Of a DNA stretch of 32,055 bases, positions 24,812 to 32,055 are shown in pieces. Source of the stretch: Ruminococcus sp. (lineage in GTDB: Bacteria > Bacillota > Clostridia > Lachnospirales > Lachnospiraceae); contig JAMPIB010000044.1 in assembly GCA_023663085.1 (NCBI GenBank), positions 1 through 32,055 on the forward strand, written 5' to 3'. Position numbers and translations under genes: made by a program. How positions within the stretch are numbered: the first letter of the stretch is position 1; the number at the start of each line of letters is the position of its first letter. Under the pieces are notes generated by a model that was not told the DNA's origin, searched no databases, and was given only the letters and a program-made list of their open reading frames with translations.

Positions 24812-25822
24812 TTAATCGTTCTCGTCCTCTTCGTCTTCTCTTGGCGTATCGTCATCCACGAGCCAGGAATCATCCACCTCATAGCCGAACGTCTCATACA
24901 GATAGGCTTTCCAGTCAAAAACGGCTTCTACCGCGGCAATGGCCACTTCCACCATATCCTCATCCGGCTCTCTGGTCGTCAGTCTCTGCAATAACATGCC
25001 CGGAGCAGAAATGATCTTGACTAAAAAATTATCACTTTTCCCTGCCAGACGGATAATCTCATAGGAAATCCCCGCGATGACCGGAATCAGCGCGATACGC
25101 AGCAACACTTTATGCACCGGATTCTCGACTCGGATAAAAAAGAACAGGATAACGCTGACCAGCATAACGAACAGAAGAAAACTGGTTCCGCAGCGTTTAT
25201 GCTGTTTGGAACTTCGCATCACGTTCCGCACTGTGAGCGGGCGCCCTTTTTCAATACAGTTGATGCACTTATGCTCCGCGCCGTGGTACATATAGACCCG
25301 CCGGATATCCTTCATCAGGGATATAGCCAGCACATACATCACGAAAATAAAAATACGGATAACGCCTTCGATAATAGCCATCAAAGAGGCGTTTCTGATA
25401 TAGTCCTGAAACTGTGCGGTCAGATAATAAGGCAGTACCATAAAAAAGGCCACAGCCAGCACCAGAGAAATGACTGTCGCAATCCCCATGAATACCTTTT
25501 CCGCCTTATCCTTAAATATCTTATTAAAAGCCTTATCCGCCACGGTTTCTTTCGCATTTTCGTCCTCATAAAAAGAAGCCGAGAAGTTCAGGCTTTTCAT
25601 GCCCAGTATGAGAGAATCGACAAAGTTAAAAATACCCCGTATAAAAGGGATTTTCAGCAGTCTGCTCTCATGTACGATACTGTGATAGGTGTCCACATCC
25701 ACCTCGATCTCCCCGTCCGGTTTGCGGACAGCGATCGCATACTGTTCTTTATTTTTCATCATAATACCTTCCAGAACGGCCTGACCGCCAATCCCGGAAT
25801 AACGATTACGTTTTTTCTTCAC
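24812..25822 (-). CDS. DUF1385 membrane protein
   Basis: The family is of unknown function and, in Firmicutes, is regularly placed between rpmE and prmC, which supports a real link to this block. The protein (336 residues) starts with the signature RYSGIGGQAVLEGIMM and has about five membrane helices. It carries YMYHGAEHKCINCIEKG, with conserved His and two Cys that look like a metal site, then QHKRCGTSF. The C-terminus is very acidic. The start is GTG at 25822 with GGAGG eight bases upstream; a TTG at 25882 has no site and would put a terminator-like hairpin next to the start. Confidence 0.88.
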   Translation of the reverse strand: MKKKRNRYSGIGGQAVLEGIMMKNKEQYAIAVRKPDGEIEVDVDTYHSIVHESRLLKIPFIRGIFNFVDSLILGMKSLNFSASFYEDENAKETVADKAFNKIFKDKAEKVFMGIATVISLVLAVAFFMVLPYYLTAQFQDYIRNASLMAIIEGVIRIFIFVMYVLAISLMKDIRRVYMYHGAEHKCINCIEKGRPLTVRNVMRSSKQHKRCGTSFLLFVMLVSVILFFFIRVENPVHKVLLRIALIPVIAGISYEIIRLAGKSDNFLVKIISAPGMLLQRLTTREPDEDMVEVAIAAVEAVFDWKAYLYETFGYEVDDSWLVDDDTPREDEEDEND

Positions 25823-25893
25823 TTGTTCTGCCTCCGCGCCGGACAGTGATCCGGCATTCTTCCGCTGTTGAGAAATTTCCAATTATATTAAAT

Positions 25894-25919
25894 AAGGTTG
25901 AGATATTCACCCCAACCTT
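25894..25919 (-). terminator. weak intrinsic terminator after rpmE
   Basis: On the minus strand AAGGTTG pairs with CAACCTT, followed by ATTTAATAT. The stem is seven base pairs. It lies directly after the rpmE stop and probably only partly ends transcription, since DUF1385 has no clear promoter of its own. Confidence 0.5.
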
Positions 25920-25929
25920 TTTAACCCGA

Positions 25930-26136
25930 CTATTTGCTTTCCACACCGTATTTTCTATTGAACTTATCAATACGTCCACGAGCCTGAGCCGCTTTCTGCT
26001 GGCCTGTGTAGAATGAATGACATTTGGAACAAACTTCTACATGGATCTCCGGTTTGGTGGAACCTGTTACAAATGTGTTGCCGCAGTTGCACGTTACGGT
26101 TGCCTGATAATACTGTGGATGAATGCCTTCTTTCAT
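25930..26136 (-). CDS. rpmE: 50S ribosomal protein L31
   Basis: The 68-residue protein is the zinc-binding (C+) form of L31: TCNCGNTF and [12 protein letters not shown] supply four Cys, and the chain ends in [11 protein letters not shown]. The Zn form is kept under zinc-replete conditions. The start follows GGAG at suitable spacing. The gene sits between rho and DUF1385, its usual place in this class. Confidence 0.96.
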   Translation of the reverse strand: MKEGIHPQYYQATVTCNCGNTFVTGSTKPEIHVEVCSKCHSFYTGQQKAAQARGRIDKFNRKYGVESK

Positions 26137-26256
26137 GTTATCCCGCTCCTTTTCTGATTTTTGAAGGATTTCTGACCCTTCTTAACTAAAAAAATACAGA
26201 CATCTACGCTTGATAAACGCCGTTAGTATTCTGTTTTATGCGCCGATTACATAGAA

Positions 26257-26289
26257 CCGACAGCTTATACATTGTAGCATAGCTGTCGG
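26257..26289 (-). terminator. hairpin after rho
   Basis: CCGACAGCT (26257-26265) and AGCTGTCGG (26281-26289) form a perfect nine-bp stem 17 bases after the rho stop. The minus-strand sequence beyond the stem is TTCTATG, a poor T run. It may be a terminator, an attenuator before rpmE, or an RNA-processing hairpin. Confidence 0.55.
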
Positions 26290-26306
26290 ATGTATGCAAG
26301 TATTTT

Positions 26307-27674
26307 TTATATGAATTTCATCTTTTTTACCATATTGACAAATTCAAAGTTGTTCCGCGTTCTGGCAAACATATCCAGCACTTTATCTACCGCCTCTTCC
26401 GCCTTTAAACCGTTTAAGGCTTTGCGGATAATATTGATGGCCTCCAACTCCTCCGGCGTTAAGAGCAGATCCTCTCTTCGCGTGCTGGATTTGGGGATAT
26501 CGATGGCCGGGAAAACCCTTTTTTCCGAAAGTTTACGGTCAAGCACCATTTCCATGTTGCCGGTTCCTTTAAATTCTTCATAGACCACGTCGTCCATCTT
26601 GCTCCCGGTCTCTACCAGAGCCGTCGCTAATATCGTCAGACTGCCGCCTTCGCGCATGTTTCTGGCCGCGCCGAAGAATCTCTTGGGCATATGCAGCGCC
26701 GCAGGGTCAAGACCGCCCGATAAGGTACGTCCGCTCGGCGGAACCGTCAGGTTATAAGCTCTTGTCAGTCTGGTGATACTGTCAAGCAGGATGACAACGT
26801 CCTTCTTATGCTCTACCAGACGTTTCCCGCGCTCGATGACCATCTCCGACACTCTCTTATGATGCTCCGGAAGTTCATCAAAGGTAGAATAGATAACCTC
26901 TACGTTCGGCCCTTCTATCGCCTCTTTGATATCCGTTACTTCCTCCGGCCGTTCGTCGATCAAAAGGATGATCAGATGCGCATTCGGCGTATTTTTCGTA
27001 ATAGACTTCGCTACTTCTTTTAATAATGTCGTCTTACCGGCTTTCGGCGGGGAGACGATCATTCCTCTCTGCCCTTTGCCGACGGGACATATCAGATCCA
27101 TGATACGCATGGCCACAGAGGCACCCGGCACTTCCAGTTTCAGACGCTCGTTAGGGAATATCGGCGTCAGATCTTCAAAATTCGCTCTGCGCATAGCCTG
27201 CTCCGGCGGATAACCGTTAATGGACTTTACATATAAAAGCGCACTGAACTTCTCGCTCTGTGTCTTGATCCTTGTATTTCCTTCCAGAATATCTCCGGTC
27301 TTTAAGCCAAATCTTCTGATCTGGCTCGGCGCCACATAAACGTCGTTCTCTCCCGGCAGATAATTCTCACAGCGGATAAAACCGAAACCATCGCTCATGA
27401 CTTCCAGAATACCATGCGCCACCACGCCGCTGTCCAGTTCGGTCGGGAACTTCTCTTCTTCGCCGCCGGATGATGCGCCCTCTGTTTTCTCCTGTTTCTT
27501 CGGTACGATGGATTTAACGGCAACCTCTTTGCCTTCCGCCTTGTCCTTCTCGTCTTCCGCAAGCATCGCTTCTACCAGATCGGCTTTTTTCATCGTCGAG
27601 GTTCCCTTGATCCCTCTTGCCTTGGCAATTTCCTTTAAATCCGCCAGTGCCAATGATTCATACTTTTCTCTCAT
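26307..27674 (-). CDS. rho: transcription termination factor Rho
   Basis: Rho is a hexameric RNA helicase that ends transcription. The 455-residue protein has a Rho_N helical domain ([17 protein letters not shown]), a charged Lys/Glu insertion (about 40-80), a cold-shock-like RNA-binding domain ([19 protein letters not shown]) and the ATPase core. The P-loop is [10 protein letters not shown] (208-217) and Walker B is [11 protein letters not shown]. The usual QLR-loop Gln/Arg region follows. It is longer than the E. coli protein (419) because of the insertion, as in many Clostridia. AGGAGG lies five bases before the ATG. Confidence 0.97.
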   Translation of the reverse strand: MREKYESLALADLKEIAKARGIKGTSTMKKADLVEAMLAEDEKDKAEGKEVAVKSIVPKKQEKTEGASSGGEEEKFPTELDSGVVAHGILEVMSDGFGFIRCENYLPGENDVYVAPSQIRRFGLKTGDILEGNTRIKTQSEKFSALLYVKSINGYPPEQAMRRANFEDLTPIFPNERLKLEVPGASVAMRIMDLICPVGKGQRGMIVSPPKAGKTTLLKEVAKSITKNTPNAHLIILLIDERPEEVTDIKEAIEGPNVEVIYSTFDELPEHHKRVSEMVIERGKRLVEHKKDVVILLDSITRLTRAYNLTVPPSGRTLSGGLDPAALHMPKRFFGAARNMREGGSLTILATALVETGSKMDDVVYEEFKGTGNMEMVLDRKLSEKRVFPAIDIPKSSTRREDLLLTPEELEAINIIRKALNGLKAEEAVDKVLDMFARTRNNFEFVNMVKKMKFI

Positions 27675-27977
27675 AAATTCCTCCTGTACTTTTACAGCAA
27701 TTTCCTATTACATAAAAAAGTCTTCACAGACAATACATTACTATATTCTTTCACTCTTTGGTCAAGGGATTTCTATTCATGATATGTATATTGAAATGCC
27801 ATAAACACTCATCGTGTACTATTATACACTAACTTTTCCAAAATAGAAAGAACTTTTTCAAATTTTTTATCCCGCCCTAATTTTATAAAAAGTATATTGA
27901 CTTTTTCCCTTATGCAATTATAATTGTATACAATAATGCACAAAAATCGCGAATTTCCTAAATTAAGGGAGGACAAA
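27675..27977. other. divergent intergenic region between rho and the LeuA-like gene
   Basis: About 300 AT-rich bases. It holds the rho leader on the minus strand (several possible -10 boxes including TATAAT at 27821-27826, none with a good -35) and the promoter of the plus-strand gene. A long leader before rho is expected for autoregulated rho genes, but no defined structure was recognised. No reading frame in this region looks real. Confidence 0.5.
27897..27924 (+). promoter_or_regulatory. promoter of the LeuA-like gene
   Basis: TTGACT (27897-27902), 16-base spacer, perfect TATAAT (27919-27924). The ribosome binding site GGGAGG follows, five bases before the ATG at 27978. An upstream in-frame ATG lies inside the -10 box and cannot be the start. 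Confidence 0.75.
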
Positions 27978-29360
27978 ATGGAAACCATACGATACAACCA
28001 GCACACACACCTTTTGGAGGAAAACCAGTATGTCTACGGCTTGCAGGACGTAGCCTCCCCGGAACTGTTCCGGGAAATTTTTCCTTATGATATGGTGCCC
28101 AAGATCACATACAACCACAGACATGTACCGATTAATATGCCGGAGGATATCTATATTTCGGATACAACCTTCCGCGACGGTCAGCAGTCCAGAACGCCTT
28201 ATACCGTCGAGCAGATCGTTACCATCTATAAGCTGTTGCACCGTTTATCCGGACCTAACGGCATCATCCGTCAGAGCGAGTTTTTCGTGTATTCGCAAAG
28301 AGACCGTGAAGCCATTGAGAAATGTATGGAACTCGGCTATGAATTCCCGGAGATCACCACATGGATCCGCGCGACCAAAGAAGACTTTGCGCTCGCCAAA
28401 AGCATGGGCATCAAGGAGACAGGTATCCTCGTCAGCTGCTCCGACTACCATATTTTTAACAAAATGGGGCTGACGAGAAGCCAGGCCATCAAGAAATATC
28501 TGCGGGTCATCCAGGAATGTTTAGACGCCGGACTGCGTCCACGCTGCCACTTTGAGGATATCACGCGTGCGGACTTCTACGGCTTCGTGATTCCTTTTGC
28601 CATCAAATTAAAAGAACTTTCCGACGAATATCAGATTCCTATCAAGATACGGGCCTGCGATACGCTGGGACTCGGCGTTTCCTACCCCGGCGTTTCCCTT
28701 CCCCGAAGCGTTCCCGGTATCATTTACGGCCTCTTGCACTATGCGGGAATCTCCAGCGACATGATCGAATGGCACGGGCATAACGACTTCTACAAAGGCG
28801 TTTCCAACGCTTCGACAGCCTGGCTCTACGGCGCCTCCACCGTCAACTGCTCTTTACTTGGTATCGGTGAGCGCACGGGTAACGTGCCTTTAGAGGCTAT
28901 GGTCTTTGAATATGCTTCTTTCAAGGGCTCTTTTAACGGCATGGAACCTGCGGTAGTTACCGAGATTGCCGATTATATTGCCAAAGATACGAACTACGAT
29001 ATCCCGCCGATGACCCCGTTCGTCGGAGCCAACTTTAATCTCACCAAGGCAGGCATCCATGCGGATGGTCTGTTAAAAGACGAAGAGATCTACAATATTT
29101 TTGACACCAAAAAGCTGTTGAACCGGCCGCCGCTCGTGGCGATCAACAACAGTTCCGGCGCGGCGGGCATTGCCTACTGGCTGAACAATTATTATAATAC
29201 CTCGGAGGAAAACGCCATATCCAAGAAAGACCCTCTAGTGCTGTTTATCAAAGAATGGGTGGAGGAACAGTATGCGGGAGGACGGATCACTTATATCACG
29301 ACGGATGAGATGACGGCGTTGGTGGATGAGTTTAAAGAACGGAATACCGACAATTCTTGA
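27978..29360 (+). CDS. HMGL/LeuA-family condensing enzyme (isopropylmalate synthase- or Re-citrate-synthase-like)
   Basis: The 460-residue protein belongs to the DRE-TIM metallolyase group, which condenses acetyl-CoA with a 2-oxo acid. The signature strand is SDTTFRDGQQSR (62-72), with the metal-binding Asp and catalytic Arg. WHGHND carries the two metal His residues, and GIGERTGNVPLEAM matches the group. The order FRDGQQ rather than LRDGEQ, and the length without the C-terminal leucine-regulatory domain of LeuA, separate it from classical isopropylmalate synthase. Clostridia use a relative as Re-citrate synthase. I cannot choose between citrate, isopropylmalate or another product from the sequence. 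It is transcribed alone or with the next gene, divergent from rho. Confidence 0.82.
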   Translation: METIRYNQHTHLLEENQYVYGLQDVASPELFREIFPYDMVPKITYNHRHVPINMPEDIYISDTTFRDGQQSRTPYTVEQIVTIYKLLHRLSGPNGIIRQSEFFVYSQRDREAIEKCMELGYEFPEITTWIRATKEDFALAKSMGIKETGILVSCSDYHIFNKMGLTRSQAIKKYLRVIQECLDAGLRPRCHFEDITRADFYGFVIPFAIKLKELSDEYQIPIKIRACDTLGLGVSYPGVSLPRSVPGIIYGLLHYAGISSDMIEWHGHNDFYKGVSNASTAWLYGASTVNCSLLGIGERTGNVPLEAMVFEYASFKGSFNGMEPAVVTEIADYIAKDTNYDIPPMTPFVGANFNLTKAGIHADGLLKDEEIYNIFDTKKLLNRPPLVAINNSSGAAGIAYWLNNYYNTSEENAISKKDPLVLFIKEWVEEQYAGGRITYITTDEMTALVDEFKERNTDNS

Positions 29361-29448
29361 CGCAAAACAAAAGTTGTGATAATTTTATGACGTTCCTGAA
29401 AAGGCCAGTTTTCCAAAAGAGAAGGATAACTAAGGGGGCAAACGCAAA

Positions 29449-30294
29449 ATGAAAATAATCATTCTCGGTTCAGGCGGCTGTGTCAGCACGCCAAGGCCGT
29501 GCTGTAACTGTCCTGTGTGTACAGAGGCTCGGCAAAAAGGATTTCCCTATGCGCGAACAGGATGCAGTCTGTTTATCGAAGATATCAACGTATTGATTGA
29601 CACGCCGGAAGATATCAGTACGGCACTAAACAATGCTCATGTTCAAAAAATAGAGCATATTTTATACAGCCATTGCGACCCGGACCACACTATGGGTATG
29701 CGGGTGATCGAACAGTTGAAAATGGACTGGCTCGCTGCTTCGGTCGGAAAAACCTCCATCGACCCGATAGAAGTCGCTTCTTTGCCCGTCATTCTTGATG
29801 ATATCAGACAACAGGGAACTGCCTACGGCTCTGCACTCTCCTATTATGAGGCAAAAGGCCTTATATACACAAGCGGAATCCGTACTTTGGAAAAGAAAAA
29901 TATCCTGATCGAATTGATTCCGGTAGATACACAGGAGCATGTCACAGTATTTGTCATTTCTTCTAATGATAAAAAAATAATCTACGCTCCCTGCGACGTA
30001 AAGCCTTTTCCCGCATCAGAAAAATTTCAGGATGCGGATGTCCTAATTATCGGAAACACCATCGTCGGCAACGTACTCAAAAGTGGGTTTGTGCTGAACG
30101 AAGATAACCCTCTGAGAAAAGAACTGTTTACTTTGGAAGAAGTCGATAACCTGCGAAAACAGTATGAAATCAAAGAAGTCATCATTACTCACTTAGAAGA
30201 AGACTGGGGAAAATCCTATGACGATTACAAAAAGTGGGAAAATAGTATGCAGGCGATACGATTCGCATATGACGGATTGGCTGTGCAGATATGA
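29449..30294 (+). CDS. PhnP-like metallo-hydrolase with Cys-rich zinc knuckle
   Basis: The 281-residue MBL-fold protein starts with LGSGGCVSTPRPCCNCPVC; the Cys cluster (C19, C21, C24 among others) matches the extra structural zinc site of PhnP (cyclic phosphate phosphodiesterase). The metal motif is YSHCDPDH (H75, D77, D79, H80), with the second His of HxHxDH replaced by Asp. The late ITHLEEDW region supplies another His. There are no phosphonate genes nearby. AGGGGG lies ten bases before the ATG, 88 bases behind the LeuA-like gene. The function is unknown; a phosphodiesterase is the best guess. Confidence 0.8.
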   Translation: MKIIILGSGGCVSTPRPCCNCPVCTEARQKGFPYARTGCSLFIEDINVLIDTPEDISTALNNAHVQKIEHILYSHCDPDHTMGMRVIEQLKMDWLAASVGKTSIDPIEVASLPVILDDIRQQGTAYGSALSYYEAKGLIYTSGIRTLEKKNILIELIPVDTQEHVTVFVISSNDKKIIYAPCDVKPFPASEKFQDADVLIIGNTIVGNVLKSGFVLNEDNPLRKELFTLEEVDNLRKQYEIKEVIITHLEEDWGKSYDDYKKWENSMQAIRFAYDGLAVQI

Positions 30295-30335
30295 AAAGGG
30301 ACTAGCAAAGTGTAAATCCCATAATTCTCCTTAAC

Positions 30336-30362
30336 GTAAAAACGGGAACCATTCAGTTCCCG
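30336..30362. terminator. intrinsic terminator ending the small minus-strand unit (works both ways)
   Basis: CGGGAAC and GTTCCCG form a seven-bp stem around a six-base loop. On the minus strand TTTTT follows at once. On the plus strand ATAATTT follows, so it may also stop readthrough from the PhnP-like gene. Confidence 0.85.
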
Positions 30363-30371
30363 ATAATTTCT

Positions 30372-30395
30372 TCAGCTTTTTTTAGACAGGTACAT
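30372..30395 (-). CDS. mini-ORF B, 7 codons (MYLSKKS)
   Basis: The second unit of the small transcript has the same GAGGGG site and ATG as the first, but one A fewer in the A run shifts the frame to an early TGA. Read in another frame the same bases give EGFVRCTCLKKAEEIIGN and a stop, so a relic of a longer gene cannot be excluded. Confidence 0.3.
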   Translation of the reverse strand: MYLSKKS

Positions 30396-30407
30396 CTGAC
30401 GAACCCC

Positions 30408-30443
30408 TCACAATTTCTTCAGCTTTTTTTTAGACAGGTACAT
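30408..30443 (-). CDS. mini-ORF A, 11 codons (MYLSKKKLKKL)
   Basis: ATG at 30443 is eight bases behind GAGGGG (30452-30457). The product is a short, strongly cationic peptide with spaced Leu. The stop codon TGA overlaps the GAGGGG of the second unit, so translation of the two mini-ORFs could be coupled. It is too short for homology evidence; the support is the ribosome binding site, promoter and duplication. Confidence 0.4.
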   Translation of the reverse strand: MYLSKKKLKKL

Positions 30444-30483
30444 CTGACGAACCCCTCAAATAGAAACTTACGTTTCTACCATT

Positions 30484-30512
30484 ATAGTATTACAAAAAAA
30501 ACGGAATGTCAA
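30484..30512 (-). promoter_or_regulatory. promoter of the small transcript
   Basis: Consensus TTGACA (30507-30512) on the minus strand. The -10 is either TACTAT (30484-30489, spacer 17) or the perfect TATAAT (30481-30486, spacer 20). It lies after the stop of the GNAT gene, so the small unit is separate from it. Confidence 0.65.
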
Positions 30513-30537
30513 TCGTAAATCTCCAATTCTCTAAAAT

Positions 30538-31020
30538 TTATTCCTCCATATAATTTTCCATGTATCTTCTGAAAGTCTTAAAGCCTGCACTTTCATAAAA
30601 TGCCAATGCACCATCATTGAATTCCCACATATCAAGTTCTATTCTTTTAAAACCACGTTTTTTTGCCTCTTCTTTGACAAAATCAATTATGGCAGTAGCA
30701 ATGCCTTTCCGCCTGTGATTTTCGTCTACTCCAAACTCCTCTATATGAAAAAATCTCCGCTCTTTATTATAAGGAGATTCCGGTCTCACGATATACTGGA
30801 CCACAGCAAAGCCAACTATTTCATCCCCCATAGCGGCAACCATAACGTCACTGTTTTCCTCATCAAATCTTGTATATAGCAAAGGCTCTATGAACTGCCA
30901 TCCATCCTCACGGAATATATCCGAGCGCCCCCTGACGTGAACCTCATTGACCTGTTTGCGGATTATATTTACAGACTCAAGTTCTTCTCTTTTTGCAAAT
31001 CTTACAATTAAATTTTCCAT
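30538..31020 (-). CDS. GNAT-family N-acetyltransferase
   Basis: The 160-residue single-domain protein has the GNAT pattern: AAMGDEIVGFAVVQYIV, the acetyl-CoA motif FGVDENHRRKGIATAIIDFV, then ELDMWEFNDGALAFYESAGF and a short tail. The substrate is unknown; it may acetylate a small molecule or an N-terminus. GGGAGA lies six bases before the ATG. It is unrelated to the GNAT gene at 18917, which has an extra N-terminal domain. Confidence 0.87.
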   Translation of the reverse strand: MENLIVRFAKREELESVNIIRKQVNEVHVRGRSDIFREDGWQFIEPLLYTRFDEENSDVMVAAMGDEIVGFAVVQYIVRPESPYNKERRFFHIEEFGVDENHRRKGIATAIIDFVKEEAKKRGFKRIELDMWEFNDGALAFYESAGFKTFRRYMENYMEE

Positions 31021-31108
31021 ATCGGCTCTCCCAATTACCCTTCAAAGATTCTTATTCTATAACAAACGGGAATTCTGATAAGTCACTTTTTATAGCATTT
31101 ATTAACTG

Positions 31109-31619
31109 TTATATCTTATCTTCAAAAAGCCTGCAAACCCTTGCATAAGAGCCAAGTCTTACGACTTGCTCTGCTAAATTTATGGCAAGTGAGTTTATCT
31201 CTGAACTTTCCACTATAATATATCGGTTTTTCTTATGTTATGAGTTTCCATAAGGGCAAAAACAAGGGTAAGAAAAAATATCCCGCATTACAAAAATATT
31301 TCGTTGGTATGGATGATACTTCATACTTAATATTTGCTATTGCTAAATCTTCTGCTAAATCTGCAATAGGATAGATACTGTGTTTCCATTCACCGTTATA
31401 AACCGCTGTTTGTTCAATTCTAACACAATCTTTTAATACTTTATCAATGCCAAACAGAACAACGCCTGCGTATTTTTCTGTTTGGATACGTTCTATATCC
31501 TTATAAAGTCCTGAAAATGAGTTCGTCAGCATTTTTTTATGTGTTGTTGGCAGTAGCGATACGAGCTGTTGTGACGTATTATTTTTACCTTTGAATCCCA
31601 CAAACAATACTTCCTTCAC
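31109..31619 (-). pseudogene. pyroglutamyl-peptidase-like (C15) gene with two homopolymer frameshifts
   Basis: The first frame gives EVLFVGFKGKNNTSQQLVSLLP (read in parts: VLFVGFKGKNNTS), GVVLFGIDKVLKDCVRIEQTA and the catalytic-Cys region PTKYFCNAGYFF, the order of pyroglutamyl peptidase I. It then runs off into LPLFLPLWKLIT and stops. If one T is added to the T6 run (31273-31278 as A6 on the plus strand) and one A to the A5 run (31227-31231), the frame continues. It reads FLTLVFALMETHNIRKNRY, then IIVESSEINSLAINLAEQVV, then RLGSYARVCRLFEDKI and a stop at 31109. The restored protein is about 171 residues, still short for the family (about 200). The start is GTG 31619 (GGAGG seven bases upstream) or TTG 31622. 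Confidence 0.7.
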
Positions 31620-31692
31620 CAAAACACCTCCGATTTTATCTTCCTTTATCTGCGGATACTTAAAATATCAACAAACAGAATCTTTTACCTAT

Positions 31693-31729
31693 AAAAAAAA
31701 TACTCTCGGCACAAAATAAAATTTTGTGC
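31693..31729 (-). terminator. likely terminator after the doc remnant
   Basis: GCACAAAAT (31709-31717) and ATTTTGTGC (31721-31729) form a perfect nine-bp stem with a three-base loop. On the minus strand a T8 run follows seven bases later. The gap before the T run makes it less than ideal. Confidence 0.5.
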
Positions 31730-31767
31730 TGTGGGTGTATTTCGCTCTTCAAGATCTTTTCAAACGA

Positions 31768-31979
31768 TTAGCTTTGATGCTTCAAAATCCATTGTAGGAT
31801 ATCCTCTGCTCCGGCTTCTCCCGAATGCCCAGATATAATTCTTCCCCGCCAAAAGACTGAAATGGATTATTTAAAGCAGAATCCAACAACTTTTCATCCC
31901 GAATCCCATGGCTGCCGCCAGTTGCTTCTATTAACTGTATATGCAATTTAAGCACTTGTTCTTTGTTTAGTCTTATCAT
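31768..31979 (-). pseudogene. doc: death-on-curing (Doc/Fic) toxin remnant with internal deletion
   Basis: The N-terminal part (MIRLNKEQVLKLHIQLIEAT, GIRDEKLLDSALNNPFQSFGG) is typical Doc. The open frame then ends at 65 codons with IREKPEQRISYNGF. In the next frame the bases encode SGHSGEAGAEDILQWILKHQS and a stop at 31768, which matches the usual Doc C-terminus. The centre, with the Fic motif HPFxxGNKR needed for kinase-type activity, is missing. An out-of-frame internal deletion explains all of this. The start overlaps the antitoxin stop in an ATGA. Confidence 0.75.
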
Positions 31980-32055
31980 TTTGCAAGAACCTCATAAGCC
32001 TCCATGTTTTGCTTTATCAGTCGTTCAGAAACAGCCAGCACATCTTCCATATTCG
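31976..32055 (-). CDS. antitoxin of the Doc system, 3' part
   Basis: The visible codons encode NMEDVLAVSERLIKQNMEAY and then EVLAK and a stop; the 5' end may lie outside the window, although an ATG occurs at 32050. The position directly before doc with a four-base overlap, and the helical SERLIKQNMEAYEVLAK end, fit antitoxins paired with Doc in Clostridia. It is too short here for firm family assignment. Confidence 0.55.
   Translation of the reverse strand, partial: NMEDVLAVSERLIKQNMEAYEVLAK

Larger units (their letters stand above)
30365..30458. repeat. 46/47-bp tandem duplication
   Basis: Two copies (30365-30410 and 30412-30458) are identical over the whole unit except for one base in a T run (seven versus eight T on the plus strand). 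The near-identity points to a recent duplication. Confidence 0.9.
30336..30477 (-). ncRNA. putative small RNA of about 140 nt with two repeated units
   Basis: A consensus promoter (30484-30512) and an intrinsic terminator (30336-30362) enclose a transcript with no ordinary gene. It would begin at or next to a 5' hairpin (TAGAAAC/GTTTCTA, loop GTAA, 30461-30478) and carry two copies of a 46/47-base unit. Each unit holds GAGGGG eight bases before an ATG, so the RNA may act as a regulator, encode very short peptides, or both. The exact ends are inferred. Confidence 0.55.

Noticed and set aside
24811-24918. Longer prmC start at 24918
   Set aside because: The extra residues overlap the acidic end of DUF1385 and do not resemble PrmC; MAQTYKQ at 24810 does.
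27924-27978. Earlier ATG start for the LeuA-like gene at 27924
   Set aside because: It lies inside the -10 box of the promoter; the ATG at 27978 has GGGAGG five bases upstream.
30365-30458. CRISPR array
   Set aside because: Only two directly abutting copies with no spacers, and no cas genes in the window.

Overview
The window looks like a chromosomal segment of a Clostridia member, most probably Lachnospiraceae (Bacillota). The reasons are strong AGGAGG-type ribosome binding sites, frequent TTG/GTG starts, the block rho - rpmE - DUF1385 - prmC - prfA, a XpaC/TelA pair, a DUF4179-type anti-sigma gene and an RF1 with the GNGGQC motif. This assignment is an inference from gene content, not from a search. 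No rRNA, tRNA, CRISPR array, transposase or integrase gene was seen.

Layout. 1-770: end of an upstream terminator, then a secreted protein with three Cys/His metal-site-like repeats. 772-5520 (minus): a compact five-gene operon (SCP2-like carrier, alpha/beta hydrolase, stand-alone condensation-like enzyme, acyl carrier protein, AMP-forming ligase). Two TetR-style GACCGNCGGTC palindromes sit at its promoter. Together the genes look like a small NRPS-like pathway making or modifying an acyl or amide product. 5601-8870 (minus): an FtsX/MacB-type ABC exporter. 9064-10287 (plus): a DUF4143 ATPase. 10360-11890 (minus): an ECF sigma factor and an anti-sigma gene broken by an in-frame stop. 12133-16133 (minus): a small coiled-coil protein, then an operon of a small unknown protein, an OmpR-type response regulator, a histidine kinase, a metallo-beta-lactamase-fold hydrolase and xanthine phosphoribosyltransferase. 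16363-18824 (plus): XpaC- and TelA-like proteins. 18917-22139 (minus): a GNAT protein, a lipoprotein and an O-antigen-ligase-like membrane protein.

22168-27674 (minus) is the conserved translation/termination block: rho, rpmE, DUF1385, prmC, an extra methyltransferase and prfA. An extra copy of the last ten prfA codons plus a stop follows prfA. 27978-30294 (plus) carries a LeuA/Re-citrate-synthase-like enzyme and a PhnP-like hydrolase. 30336-30512 (minus) is a self-contained transcription unit of about 140 nt with a promoter, 5' hairpin, two tandem copies of a 46/47-bp unit and an intrinsic terminator. Each unit holds a Shine-Dalgarno site and a tiny ORF. I consider it the best candidate for something undescribed. 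The right end (30538-32055) is decaying accessory DNA: a GNAT gene, a pyroglutamyl-peptidase-like gene with two homopolymer frameshifts, and a Doc toxin remnant that has lost its Fic core but still follows its antitoxin gene.

Four separate scars (anti-sigma stop, peptidase frameshifts, doc deletion, prfA tail duplication) lie in 22 kb. The homopolymer ones could be sequencing errors and should be checked against reads.
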